Source: Anaeromicrobium sediminis | GTDB taxonomy: Bacteria; Bacillota; Clostridia; Peptostreptococcales; Thermotaleaceae | Assembly: GCF_002270055.1 (NCBI RefSeq) | Contig: NZ_NIBG01000013.1 | Span: forward strand, 1-64,000 | DNA: 64,000 nt | Reading direction: 5' to 3' | Part shown: one piece after another, positions 38,791-47,878 of the stretch | Layout: the number at the start of each line of letters is the position of its first letter | Numbering within the stretch: the stretch's first letter is position 1 | Position numbers and translations under genes: made by a program | Notes under the pieces: model-generated | Database searches by the model: none | What the model was told of the DNA's origin: nothing | The model's input: the letters and a program-made list of their open reading frames with translations, nothing else

Positions 38791-41700
38791 CTATTGTGCT
38801 ACAGCTTTTCTTCTATTTTTCATTTTTTCCATGAATCCTTCAACCAAGCTATATACAACAGGTATGACAATCATGGTTAAGAATGTAGATGCCATAAGAC
38901 CAAACATAAGGGATATGGCCATAGGTCCAAATAACCCACTTCCTGATAAGGCTAAAGGTACAAGACCTATTACTGTAGTTGTTGCACTAAGGATGATGGC
39001 ATTAAATCTCTTTCCTACTGCATCTATACACGCATCATCAATACTATCTCCTCTTTTTCTAGCATCATTAATATATTCTATTAACAATATACCGTTTTTA
39101 ACAACTAGCCCAATCAATGCTATGATTCCTAAAAAGGCCGTTAATGACAGAGGCTTGTTGAAGATAAATAATCCTGTTACTGAGCCTATTAGGGATAATG
39201 GTATGGTAATCATTATAACTAGAGGCTGCATAAATGATTTAAATTGAATAACTAATATTACATATATAATGAACATGGCAAATACAGCTAGCAATCCTAC
39301 AATTCCAAAGTTTTCGCTAATATCTTCACGCTCACCTGCAAAATCAATCTTAACTCCTGATGTGTCTAGTGTTGGTAGAAGTTCAAATTCTATAATGTCT
39401 TCTATAGTTGCTGGACTATATCCTGGCAGTTCATTTGCCAGTAATTCCACCGTTTGCTCTCTGTTAAAGGTTTTTATTGTATCATCTTTTTTGCTATAAG
39501 TAACCTTAGCAAACTGTTTTAGTGGTATTTTATTATTAGTCATGGAAGATTTTATGCCTAAATTTTCAAGCTCCTCCACACTATGAATATCACCTTTTAC
39601 TTTAATGTTGTACTCATTACCATCTCTTCTAAATACGGAAGAGGTACTTCCATATAATGCAACATTAATTTGTTTTTGTATATCGTATTTTGATATGCCT
39701 AAGTTACTTGCTATATCTTCGTCCACATCCACATTTAACTCATAGGTCTTATCTTTCATGTCATGACGAACATTTGTGGTTCCCGGTATTTTTCCTATTT
39801 CATCTTTTAATAAATTAGCTACTTCTCTTAATCTATCTAAATTATCACTGGAAAGTCTCAATATGACCTTTGCCTCTGCTGGTTTGGCATTTGCAAGAAG
39901 TTTAGCACTACATTTCCCTCCAGAAATATTTGCATCTAATTTATTTTGAATATAATTCAGAAATACAACTTTATCTTCAAATCTTCTATTCTTTTTATCT
40001 CCTAGATCAAATTTACAAAGCATCTGCCCGTAATCTTGAGAAGGAGTTGCCACTGGTACTGTTATATAGTATTTTGGTAGACCATTTCCAACGGAAACTG
40101 TATAATTTGTAATTTCCGGTTCCTTAGATAACAATTCTACTACTTCATCTGTTAATTTTTCTGTAGCATCTATGCTTCCACCTATTTCCGTATTCATTTC
40201 TATATATAAAATGTCCTTATCCGCATAAGGGAAGAACTCTGATGGTAATTGAGGCATTAATACATTCATAACTAAAATTAAGGCTAAAAATGTTACTGCA
40301 ATTGTACTTTTTTTCCATTTTAATCCAGTCTTTAATGTATTTTTGAAAAATAATCTTAGGGTCCCCTCTTTATCACTTTTCTTTTTACTTGGTCTAAAGG
40401 CAATTGCTGACATAGCCGGTGTGATGAACATGGATACAATATAAGCTGCAATAATGGATATAATCAACACTCTAGGAATAGATCCTAAAAACTTACCAGC
40501 AGCTCCAGGCATACCTAGTAACGGTGAAAATGCTGCAATGGTAGTAAGTGTTGCCGTAAAAATAGGAATAGATGATACGGCAGTACCATTATAGGCTGCA
40601 TCTAGTCTACTTTCCCCTTCATCTATCTTTACTTGTATAGTATCACTAATAACTATGGCATTATCTACTAATATACCTAGAGCAACAATCAATGCCGTTA
40701 GAGACATTTGATGTATATATATTTTCATTAAATACATTACTCCAAAGGTCATGAGTATAGATAAGGGAATAGCTGTAGATACAACTAGTGCATTCCTAAG
40801 ACCCATTCCTAAAAATACAACAATTACAACAAGTACAATACCTTCTACTAAATTAATCATGAAATCATTAACAGATTTTGCCACGTCATCTGGTTGATAG
40901 ATAATTTCCTCAACAATTAAATCTTCAGGTAACTGTCCTTTTACTTTGTCTAGGGCCACACGTACATCTTTTCCTATGATAACGACATTTTTGCCCTTTT
41001 CAAAATATCCTGTTAAAAGTACTGTATTTAATCCCTTTTGCTTGTATTTTTCTACACCATCTTCAAGATCCATATAAACATTTGCAATATCAGATAATCT
41101 CGTTACAACTCCCGTATCCCTTGCCACGAATATGATTGTATTCTTTATATCTTCTATGTTTCCGTATATTCCAGGAGTCTTAACCGTAATCTCTCCAGAC
41201 TTATACTCTATTTTTCCAGATGGAATTTCTATATTTTGTGATTGAATAATATTATTTACATCTTCTATGGATAAGCCTAATTGATTAAGCTTTCCCACAT
41301 CTATATCTACCTTTACTTCCTTATCTACTTCCCCTTCGATTTCGAATTTTGTAATACCATCAATTCCTGTTAATCCATCTTTAAATAATTCTCCAAAGGA
41401 TGCTAACTGTTCATAGGAATAATTTTCTCCTGAAAGACTGATGATAATACCTGCTGTGGAAACAATATCCGTATTGATTTCATTAACAAAGGCTCCATTA
41501 GGCAGTTCTGATTCTGCATCTGCTACTGCATTTCTTACATCCTGCATGGCTTTATCATAATCTGTGTTTGCGGTAAACATTGGTACAATAATAGATAATC
41601 CCTGGTTTGATATTCCCTGAATTTCATCTATTCCGTCAAGTTCTGCTAATTCATCTTCTATTTTACTAGTTACTAAATCCTTCACATCTTTAGGTGATGC

Positions 41701-41868
41701 CCCTGGGTAAGGAGTAATGATCATAGCTGCTGGAAAGGATACATCAGGACTTTCTTGTCTTGGCAATACATAGTAAGCATATGACCCTAAAAATGCAATA
41801 ATCACTGCTAAGAATAGGGTAACTGTCCTTTCTTTTATGAGTTGCTTTATTAATTTATTCAATGACAA
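38791..41868 (-). CDS. RND-family efflux transporter permease
   Basis: The 1025-residue protein is a full-length AcrB/MexB-type proton-driven exporter. It has two repeats, each with one membrane helix, a large extracytoplasmic porter domain and five further helices. Family motifs include PDVSFPAAMIITPYPGASPK near the start, GILVDNAIVISDTIQ in helix 4 with the proton-relay Asp, and GLVVKNGILLIEYIND in helix 10. Gram-positive RND pumps export lipids, detergents or antibiotics with an adaptor but no outer-membrane channel. The gene starts 6 bp after the adaptor gene and is controlled, probably, by the TetR regulator upstream. Confidence 0.96.
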   Translation of the reverse strand: MSLNKLIKQLIKERTVTLFLAVIIAFLGSYAYYVLPRQESPDVSFPAAMIITPYPGASPKDVKDLVTSKIEDELAELDGIDEIQGISNQGLSIIVPMFTANTDYDKAMQDVRNAVADAESELPNGAFVNEINTDIVSTAGIIISLSGENYSYEQLASFGELFKDGLTGIDGITKFEIEGEVDKEVKVDIDVGKLNQLGLSIEDVNNIIQSQNIEIPSGKIEYKSGEITVKTPGIYGNIEDIKNTIIFVARDTGVVTRLSDIANVYMDLEDGVEKYKQKGLNTVLLTGYFEKGKNVVIIGKDVRVALDKVKGQLPEDLIVEEIIYQPDDVAKSVNDFMINLVEGIVLVVIVVFLGMGLRNALVVSTAIPLSILMTFGVMYLMKIYIHQMSLTALIVALGILVDNAIVISDTIQVKIDEGESRLDAAYNGTAVSSIPIFTATLTTIAAFSPLLGMPGAAGKFLGSIPRVLIISIIAAYIVSMFITPAMSAIAFRPSKKKSDKEGTLRLFFKNTLKTGLKWKKSTIAVTFLALILVMNVLMPQLPSEFFPYADKDILYIEMNTEIGGSIDATEKLTDEVVELLSKEPEITNYTVSVGNGLPKYYITVPVATPSQDYGQMLCKFDLGDKKNRRFEDKVVFLNYIQNKLDANISGGKCSAKLLANAKPAEAKVILRLSSDNLDRLREVANLLKDEIGKIPGTTNVRHDMKDKTYELNVDVDEDIASNLGISKYDIQKQINVALYGSTSSVFRRDGNEYNIKVKGDIHSVEELENLGIKSSMTNNKIPLKQFAKVTYSKKDDTIKTFNREQTVELLANELPGYSPATIEDIIEFELLPTLDTSGVKIDFAGEREDISENFGIVGLLAVFAMFIIYVILVIQFKSFMQPLVIMITIPLSLIGSVTGLFIFNKPLSLTAFLGIIALIGLVVKNGILLIEYINDARKRGDSIDDACIDAVGKRFNAIILSATTTVIGLVPLALSGSGLFGPMAISLMFGLMASTFLTMIVIPVVYSLVEGFMEKMKNRRKAVAQ

Positions 41869-41874
41869 TTCCCC

Positions 41875-42975
41875 CTATTCTACAATATTTACCTTTGAAC
41901 CATCATTTAAGTTTTTCATTCCACTTATAGCTAATAGTTCTCCTGGTTTTACTCCTTTTATCATTACTTTATCTTCGTTATTTTTTAGGAGTGTAACAGT
42001 TCTCTTGAAAGCTCTATCTTCCTTTACAACATATACATAATCTTCTCCATTTGAAAATATGGACTGCATAGGAATCCAAACTCCATTCTCTTCTCCCACA
42101 TGGAAAGATACCTTGGCGATAGATCCTAACCTATAATTTTTATCTTTAACATATACTTCTCCGTTGTATGTTCTCGTTGCTTGATTTGGCGCTTCATCAA
42201 TATTTGTAATGACTCCATTTGCCATTTCTCCATCTATATCAATAGTAGCTTTTATACCTGTATTGATTTTATTTAAATCCTTTTGGGCTATTCCTACATT
42301 AATGATTTGTTCCATACTCCTTACTTGAACAATTGTCACATAGGACATGGCAGGAGGTGCAATTCTTTCTCCTTCTTCATGGGGGATATCTACAACAATT
42401 CCATCTTCTTTTGCATAGATGGTTGACCCATCAAGATTAAGAAGAGTATTTTCATAATTAACTTTTGTAGCATCATATTGGGATTTGGCTTGCTTGTATG
42501 TGGCTACTGAAGTGTCCCTTTGTAGTTTTATTTGCTCATATTGGGATTTTGATAAACTACTTGCTTCATATAATTTTTCCATTCTTCTGAACTGATCTTC
42601 GTTATACTTCATAGCATCTTCAGCTTTTTTTACATTTTCTTCTGCCGATACTAAATTTGCTTTTGCAGCATCTAATTGAAGATTGATATCTTCCATGTCT
42701 AATGATGCTAATATATCTCCCTTTTTTACCTTATCTCCTTCTTCCACATAAACTTTAGCAAGCTTTCCACCTGTCTTAAAGCTGTAATCTATAATGCTTT
42801 TAGAATCTACCGTTCCAATATAACTAAGGGAAACAGAGTTCTTTGTTTCCTCAATCTTTTGTACTTTCACAGCTCTTACTTTTTCTTCTGGTTTTATTCC
42901 ATCTGCCTTTGCGCATGCTGACAATGATAACAACATACTACTAACCATAAAAATTGCTAAGAATTTTTTTATCAT
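41875..42975 (-). CDS. RND efflux adaptor lipoprotein (membrane fusion protein)
   Basis: The 366-residue exported lipoprotein has a lipobox LSAC at residues 18-21 and the usual adaptor layout: first half of the lipoyl-like domain (YVEEGDKVKKGDILASLD), a coiled-coil hairpin (about 75-140), second half (IVDIPHEEGERIAPP), beta-barrel and membrane-proximal domains (VNIVE end). It links the permease to the cell surface. It is first in the operon, downstream of two identical TetR-type operator sequences. The start has GAGGGTGGAATA-type ribosome sequence. Confidence 0.94.
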   Translation of the reverse strand: MIKKFLAIFMVSSMLLSLSACAKADGIKPEEKVRAVKVQKIEETKNSVSLSYIGTVDSKSIIDYSFKTGGKLAKVYVEEGDKVKKGDILASLDMEDINLQLDAAKANLVSAEENVKKAEDAMKYNEDQFRRMEKLYEASSLSKSQYEQIKLQRDTSVATYKQAKSQYDATKVNYENTLLNLDGSTIYAKEDGIVVDIPHEEGERIAPPAMSYVTIVQVRSMEQIINVGIAQKDLNKINTGIKATIDIDGEMANGVITNIDEAPNQATRTYNGEVYVKDKNYRLGSIAKVSFHVGEENGVWIPMQSIFSNGEDYVYVVKEDRAFKRTVTLLKNNEDKVMIKGVKPGELLAISGMKNLNDGSKVNIVE

Positions 42976-43042
42976 TATTCCACCCTCTCTTTATTCATAT
43001 ATTTAAAAATTACATAATCACAAAATTAGAATATACACATAA

Positions 43043-43060
43043 TGATTGACTAATCAGTCA
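43043..43060. promoter_or_regulatory. TetR-type operator 1 of the RND operon
   Basis: TGATTGACTAATCAGTCA contains two overlapping dyads, TGATT-N4-AATCA and TGACT-N4-AGTCA, a form used by TetR-family dimers. It lies 68 bp upstream of the adaptor start, in the promoter zone. The same 19-mer recurs at 43222. Confidence 0.75.
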
Positions 43061-43222
43061 TTATGTATTTAAAAAAATAATAGTCATCATTTAATTTTAT
43101 GTATTGACTATACTTCTGTGGTAATTACTATCCAATGTTTTATAAAATACATTCAATCTGTTTACATTATATATTCCTCCTTCCATTTATTTAAATTATA
43201 ATTTCTATAAAAAAACAATTTA

Positions 43223-43240
43223 TGATTGACTAATCAGTCA
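43223..43240. promoter_or_regulatory. TetR-type operator 2 of the RND operon
   Basis: An exact second copy of TGATTGACTAATCAGTCA lies 180 bp from the first, just downstream of the TetR gene. Two copies could allow looping or control of two promoters. Confidence 0.72.
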
Positions 43241-43303
43241 CCACAAAACAAAAAATTATTATCCCTTCACTAACTCTATTTATTGATTTTACTCCTATAA
43301 TTC

Positions 43304-43861
43304 CTAAAGGCCAATACCTTGCCACAACATATTAAAACTTTCTTCTATAACATCATCCATATCTTCATTCTCATTTTCCAACAAATATCTAGTAGTATGG
43401 CTTAGTGCACCTTCCATGCAACAGCATATTAACTTTGTATTCTTATATCGAAACATCCCATGACTAATTCCCTTATCTACCAAACCATGTGCAAATCTAA
43501 AAAGCTCTTCTTTTTTCTCTTTGCCAATATTATTAATATATGGTGAGTGAGCAAATTGTTCCATAAACTTAAACATCTCTGGACGCTTAAGGTGCCATCT
43601 AATTGCATTAGCCCACAGATATTTCATAGTTTCTTTAACTGATAAATCTTTATTAAGTTCTTTAAAAACACAGTCTCTACATCCAGTTATATGCTCTAAA
43701 TAAAGGGTATTAATTAACTCTTCTTTCGTACTAAAATAGTTAAACAGTGTTCCATTGGAAACTCCAGCTTCTTTTGCAATTTTTGAAGTTGGTGTTCCAT
43801 GGAATCCAAATTCATTAAATAACCTTAAAGCTGCTTCCATAATCATTTCTTTTTTATCCAA
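43304..43861 (-). CDS. TetR-family transcriptional regulator
   Basis: The 185-residue repressor has the N-terminal helix-turn-helix (ALRLFNEFGFHGTPTSKIAK, then AGVSNGTLFNYFSTKEELI) and an all-helical ligand domain. Start is TTG at 43861 with GAGGTG at ideal spacing. It lies upstream of the RND adaptor on the same strand, with two identical operator copies in between, so it most likely represses the pump and releases it on binding a pump substrate. The ligand domain contains a CCCMEGALSH stretch with three adjacent Cys (in LICCCMEG), a possible metal or thiol-reactive site. Confidence 0.92.
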   Translation of the reverse strand: MDKKEMIMEAALRLFNEFGFHGTPTSKIAKEAGVSNGTLFNYFSTKEELINTLYLEHITGCRDCVFKELNKDLSVKETMKYLWANAIRWHLKRPEMFKFMEQFAHSPYINNIGKEKKEELFRFAHGLVDKGISHGMFRYKNTKLICCCMEGALSHTTRYLLENENEDMDDVIEESFNMLWQGIGL

Positions 43862-43983
43862 ATTATTTCACCTCTTATGCTAATCGCTCTTTCATTTTAT
43901 CCATTCTTTTTATTTTTGTCAATTACAATTATATTGTCTAGCCCTTATTCCTAATTTAATAGATTCCCACTATTATTTATAAA

Positions 43984-44022
43984 AATATACGTATAACAAC
44001 CTATCGTTATACGTATATTTCC
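43984..44022 (-). terminator. Terminator of pepV
   Basis: AAATATACGTATAAC / GTTATACGTATATTT arms with an 8-nt loop lie 30 bp downstream of the pepV stop, followed by T-rich sequence on the minus strand. Confidence 0.82.
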
Positions 44023-44052
44023 CAACTTTATTTTAATTTAACACATATAAGT

Positions 44053-45417
44053 TTATTTTAATAATTCTGCTAAAGCCTTTGTATATATGACAGTCATTTT
44101 CATCAAATGATCTATACCTATATATTCATCCTTTTGATGAGCAAGCTCTACTTGCCCAGGAAATAATGGTCCAAATGCTACTGCATTTTCCATACTTCTA
44201 GCGTAGGTTCCTCCACCTATAGTTATTGGCTCCCTATTGTCTCCTGTTTCTTCTCTATATACCTTCATCAATCTCTCTATTAGTGCATGATCCTTTGGCA
44301 TGTATATAGGTGCCATATAATCAGTCTCAACTATATCTATGTCATATGTATTAGTAACAGATTTCATACCATCATATATGGCATCCTTTTCATATGTAAC
44401 TGGATATCTAACATTTACAGATACTTTAATTTCATCATCACTAAAATCTATTACTCCCACATTAAATATTAATTTTCCTGATTCCTTATCTTCAAATCCA
44501 CAGCCTATAGATTGGCCATAGTATTCCATACCAATTTTGTCCTTATAGAAATTAATGAATTGGCCTACTTCATCATTCATATCTAAAGTATCTAAAAATA
44601 CCATTAATTTTGATATGGCATTGTCACCACTCTCTGGTAAACTTCCATGGGCTGATACTCCATAGAATTTAACTATAGTAGTATCTCCTTCTTTTCCTGC
44701 ATCTATTTTGATATTATTATTTTTTCCATATTCATATACTAAATTTAAGTCTAAATCCTTAACGTGAGCTTCAGCATAATCAGGAACCATGTTAGGTCTA
44801 TTACCACCCTTTATTTTGGTCACTCTACATTCCCTATTTATTTTCTTAACTAAATCAAACATTAATATGCCCTTTTCTCCATGGATAGCAGGGAAATCTG
44901 CATCAGGTGTAAAAGCCATAGTAGGAACTTCTTCCCTTTCTAGATAATAGTTAATTCCTTCCCATCCACTTTCTTCATCTGTACCAAATATTATTCTAAT
45001 TCTCTTATTCAGTGGAATACCACTATCTTTAATGGCTTTCATGGCATATATGGCACTTATGGCAGGCCCCTTGTCATCTATAGTTCCACGTCCATAGATT
45101 TTATCATCATGAATTTTAGCCTCATATGGAGGATATGTCCAGTTATCTCCTTCTGGTACCACATCTAAGTGAACTAGTATTCCTATCATTTCACTACCTT
45201 CACCAATTTCCCCATAACCTGCATAGTTGTCCACATTCTTAGTTTTAAATCCAAAACTCTCACATAAACTAAGGGCATAATTTAAACAATCATTTACCCC
45301 TTTACCAAAGGGCATGTCCCCGTCTGGTTCTGCCTTTACACTTTTAATCCTAATTATTTCTTGGGTACTTTTAATTATGTCCTCTTTAAGATCAGTAATT
45401 CTTTCCTCTAGTCTCAT
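44053..45417 (-). CDS. pepV: M20-family dipeptidase PepV
   Basis: The 454-residue zinc peptidase shows the M20 metal-site motifs GILVHLDVVPEGDNW, GRGTIDDKGP and FGTDEESGWEG in the right order, a dimerisation/lid domain in the middle, and a C-terminal GGGTYARSMENAVAFGPLFP with the last metal ligands. PepV hydrolyses dipeptides, including beta-Ala and D-Ala forms, in the cytoplasm. Length is normal for the family. AGAGGTGAAAG precedes the start. It stands alone with its own terminator. The peptide-utilising lifestyle suggested here fits PepF and the amino-acid transporters nearby. Confidence 0.95.
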   Translation of the reverse strand: MRLEERITDLKEDIIKSTQEIIRIKSVKAEPDGDMPFGKGVNDCLNYALSLCESFGFKTKNVDNYAGYGEIGEGSEMIGILVHLDVVPEGDNWTYPPYEAKIHDDKIYGRGTIDDKGPAISAIYAMKAIKDSGIPLNKRIRIIFGTDEESGWEGINYYLEREEVPTMAFTPDADFPAIHGEKGILMFDLVKKINRECRVTKIKGGNRPNMVPDYAEAHVKDLDLNLVYEYGKNNNIKIDAGKEGDTTIVKFYGVSAHGSLPESGDNAISKLMVFLDTLDMNDEVGQFINFYKDKIGMEYYGQSIGCGFEDKESGKLIFNVGVIDFSDDEIKVSVNVRYPVTYEKDAIYDGMKSVTNTYDIDIVETDYMAPIYMPKDHALIERLMKVYREETGDNREPITIGGGTYARSMENAVAFGPLFPGQVELAHQKDEYIGIDHLMKMTVIYTKALAELLK

Positions 45418-45515
45418 ACTTTCACCTCTGTTTTATATAGTTACTTTCTATATTCTAATTTTTTCTTATTTTTCCTCTTTTAAGCAAAATAATACCCACA
45501 TAAGGCTTATTCAAC

Positions 45516-45947
45516 CTACTTGTGGGCATTAGGGCAAAAGTTATACTTTAATGAAAACTTTTCATCTTCATGTTGAACTTTAAATTTAACTTTAACTACA
45601 TGCTCATTTACTTTAAGTCCATCATGAGAATAAAGGTATATTTCAACTTCATCATTAACTTTAAGATTAACTTTAACTTTATGACCTATATTAAATACAT
45701 CATTTACCTCTGAACTAATAAATAAATATTTACTTATGAGTTTATCTGAACAATCTAATGTTAAATAATAAAGTTCTTCATTAACTTTATCCTTAACTTT
45801 AACTTTATGAAACTCCACATATATTTCTCCCATATACCCTTGTCCAATTATGGGACCTAAGTATATGCCTTTTCTAATAGAATCCTCTTTATATAAATAA
45901 AAATAATTCTTTCTGTCACTTGTATCCACTGAAAAATCATAATACAT
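45516..45947 (-). CDS. Protein of unknown function (143 aa)
   Basis: The ATG at 45947 has AAGGAGTG. The soluble product is rich in beta-strand-type KV/VN alternation: YVEFHKVKVKDKVNEELYYL, FNIGHKVKVNLKVNDEVEIY and EHVVKVKFKVQHEDEKF, ending in YNFCPNAHK. It starts MYYDFSVDTSDRKNYFYLYK. I do not recognise a family. It has no signal peptide and only two or three Cys. A hairpin after the stop (CCCACA / TGTGGG arms, 45490-45532) may terminate it. Confidence 0.75.
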   Translation of the reverse strand: MYYDFSVDTSDRKNYFYLYKEDSIRKGIYLGPIIGQGYMGEIYVEFHKVKVKDKVNEELYYLTLDCSDKLISKYLFISSEVNDVFNIGHKVKVNLKVNDEVEIYLYSHDGLKVNEHVVKVKFKVQHEDEKFSLKYNFCPNAHK

Positions 45948-46261
45948 GCAAACACACTCCTTACTGGTTAATACATATATATGATACAAGCCCTATCTAT
46001 GGAACACTTAATCTACATAAAAAATGAAATATTATAATTAATGTTCCACTTTATGTTTGATAATTATCTAACTTTTTAAGTTTTTACTTTTTATGAAAAC
46101 ACCTCTTATAACTTCTAATTACTCACTTACAAGAATTTAGCACAAAAAGACAACTTTCGTGCCATAAGAAAGAATATTACAAATATTGAATCTTTGTTGA
46201 CATTTTCATATTTCTTGTTATACAATCACTTTAAACAATTCTATACGGAACTTTATGGTAT

Positions 46262-46465
46262 TTTTAGTCTTTTAATTACAGGCTAAAAATTTAAAAGGGA
46301 AGTTTGGTGAAAATCCAACACGGTCCCGCCACTGTAATAGGGAGTAAACCTATGTTATACCACTGTTTTTATTTAAAAATGGGAAGGTATAGGTTTATGA
46401 TGATCTTAAGTCAGGAGACCTGCCATAAAGATAAACGCCGTAATTACTCACGAGGATGAGGAGGT
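46262..46465 (+). ncRNA. Cobalamin (B12) riboswitch
   Basis: The leader has the conserved core pieces in order: AAGGGAAGTTTGGTGAAAAT, CCAACACGGTCCCGCCACTG (P4-P6 core), a variable stem with AGGTATAGGTTTATG, and the B12 box AAGTCAGGAGACCTGCC. It is followed by an intrinsic terminator at 46524-46553, so it most likely stops transcription when adenosylcobalamin is bound. Confidence 0.95.
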
Positions 46466-46523
46466 GTTATGATAAGGTCTTATGTAAAATAGCCATGCCT
46501 ATTTTCACTACCTATTTGTAACT

Positions 46524-46553
46524 AATCTCTCTTGTGATAAGGGAGATTTTTTT
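46524..46553 (+). terminator. Riboswitch expression-platform terminator
   Basis: AATCTCTCTT / AAGGGAGATT stem followed by seven T lies between the B12 aptamer and the permease gene. Confidence 0.85.
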
Positions 46554-46583
46554 ATTTCATTTTATTAAGGAGGATATGTTTTT

Positions 46584-47816
46584 ATGAATTTTGATTACGT
46601 AAAATTCGTCACGGATCCATTTGTACTAATATTTATGTCTGTCATATCGGGTCTAATTATAGGTAAATTTCAATACAAGAGAATCAAACTAGGCAATTCA
46701 GGTGGATTGTTCACAGGACTCTTTATTGGATGGTTTACTTACAAGAAATATGTAATTCCATATACTAATGATTCATCAATGCCTGCTTATGCACAAAAAA
46801 TACTTTCAAATGGATTAGTTCCAAAGGAATTATTTTTATTTACCCTAATCTGCTTCATTGCATCTGTAGGTCTTTTAGCTTCCACAGATATAGGTAAGGT
46901 AGTAAAAAAATATGGTTTTAAATTTATGCTACTAGGTTTCCTAATTACCCTTACAGGAGCCCTTAGCTGTTATATTGTTTCTCTTTTAAATAAAAATATA
47001 AATATTTTTGCATTATCTGGTGTTTATGTGGGTGCATTAACAAGCTCTCCTGGATTAGCTGCCGCCCTTGAATCCGTTTCAGCTTTAGGAAAAGGTACAG
47101 AATCCATGGTAGGCCTTGGATATGCAGTTGGCTATATTCCTGGAGTAATAGTAGTTATATTCTCTATGCAGCTTTTACCTATAATATTTAAAATTGACGT
47201 TGAAAAGGAGAAAATTTCTTTCATACGTGAAATGGATAATGAAAAAGAAAAGATAGATTTAGACAATCTTAATTTTGAAATACTGCCCTTTTTATTTGTA
47301 TGTATAGTAGGTTTTTTTATAGGACAAATAAAAATTTATTTAGGACCTGCAATCAATTATTTTAGTTTAGGCTCTACAGGTGGAGTATTAGTCTCTGCCC
47401 TACTACTAGGCCATATAGGAAAAATAGGTTTCATGAATTTTAGAATGGACACTAAAATTCTAAGTGCCATAAGAGATCTAACCCTATCCATATTTTTATC
47501 TATTGTAGGCCTTAGATATGGTTATTCTACTTTAACTAATATTAGGGGTGAGGGATTTATCTTACTATTTGTTGCCCTTTTATGTTCTTTGTTTGCAGTT
47601 CTTATTGGATTCTTAATAGGACGATATGTCCTTAAAATAAATTGGATTATGCTATCAGGTGCAATATGCGGAGGAATGACAAGTACGCCTGGACTTGGGG
47701 CAGCTATCGATTCATCTGATAGTGATTATGTGGCAACAGGCTATGGGGCCAGTTATCCCTTTGCTCTATTTGGAATGATAATATTCACCATTTTATTACA
47801 AAGAACTGTTATATAA
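46584..47816 (+). CDS. AspT/YidE-YbjL-type membrane permease under B12 riboswitch control
   Basis: The 410-residue protein has about ten membrane segments in two homologous halves. Each half carries the duplicated motif SGVYVGALTSSPGLAAALES or SGAICGGMTSTPGLGAAIDS and a VGLGYAVGYIPG or TGYGASYPFA follow-up. This is the aspartate-alanine exchanger (Asp-Al_Ex) layout, but without the central RCK/TrkA-C insert usual in YidE/AspT; the linker here (about 210-235) is short and charged. It probably exchanges a dicarboxylate or amino acid; a role in cobalamin uptake cannot be excluded. It follows a B12 riboswitch and has AAGGAGG, with the CoA-transferase gene 62 bp downstream. Confidence 0.85.
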   Translation: MNFDYVKFVTDPFVLIFMSVISGLIIGKFQYKRIKLGNSGGLFTGLFIGWFTYKKYVIPYTNDSSMPAYAQKILSNGLVPKELFLFTLICFIASVGLLASTDIGKVVKKYGFKFMLLGFLITLTGALSCYIVSLLNKNINIFALSGVYVGALTSSPGLAAALESVSALGKGTESMVGLGYAVGYIPGVIVVIFSMQLLPIIFKIDVEKEKISFIREMDNEKEKIDLDNLNFEILPFLFVCIVGFFIGQIKIYLGPAINYFSLGSTGGVLVSALLLGHIGKIGFMNFRMDTKILSAIRDLTLSIFLSIVGLRYGYSTLTNIRGEGFILLFVALLCSLFAVLIGFLIGRYVLKINWIMLSGAICGGMTSTPGLGAAIDSSDSDYVATGYGASYPFALFGMIIFTILLQRTVI

Positions 47817-47878
47817 AATAGACCTTAATTGAAACGACCTATTGATTCTACAATATTAAAATTTTAGGAGGATATGTT

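Larger units (their letters stand above)
42976..43303. other. 328-bp intergenic region, regulatory only
   Basis: It contains the two TetR-type operators and the RND operon promoter; no gene with a ribosome site was seen. Confidence 0.6.
45948..46583. other. 636-bp intergenic region holding a riboswitch leader
   Basis: The right half is the cobalamin riboswitch and its terminator. The left half (45948-46250) is AT-rich, should hold the promoters for the 143-residue gene and the riboswitch transcript, and shows no convincing ORF. Confidence 0.7.

Noticed and set aside
46150-46167. TATGGCAC-GAAAG-TTGTC on the minus strand as a seventh sigma-54 promoter, for the 143-aa gene
   Set aside because: The -12 element lacks the essential GC and the distance to the gene is about 200 bp, so it was left out of the regulon.
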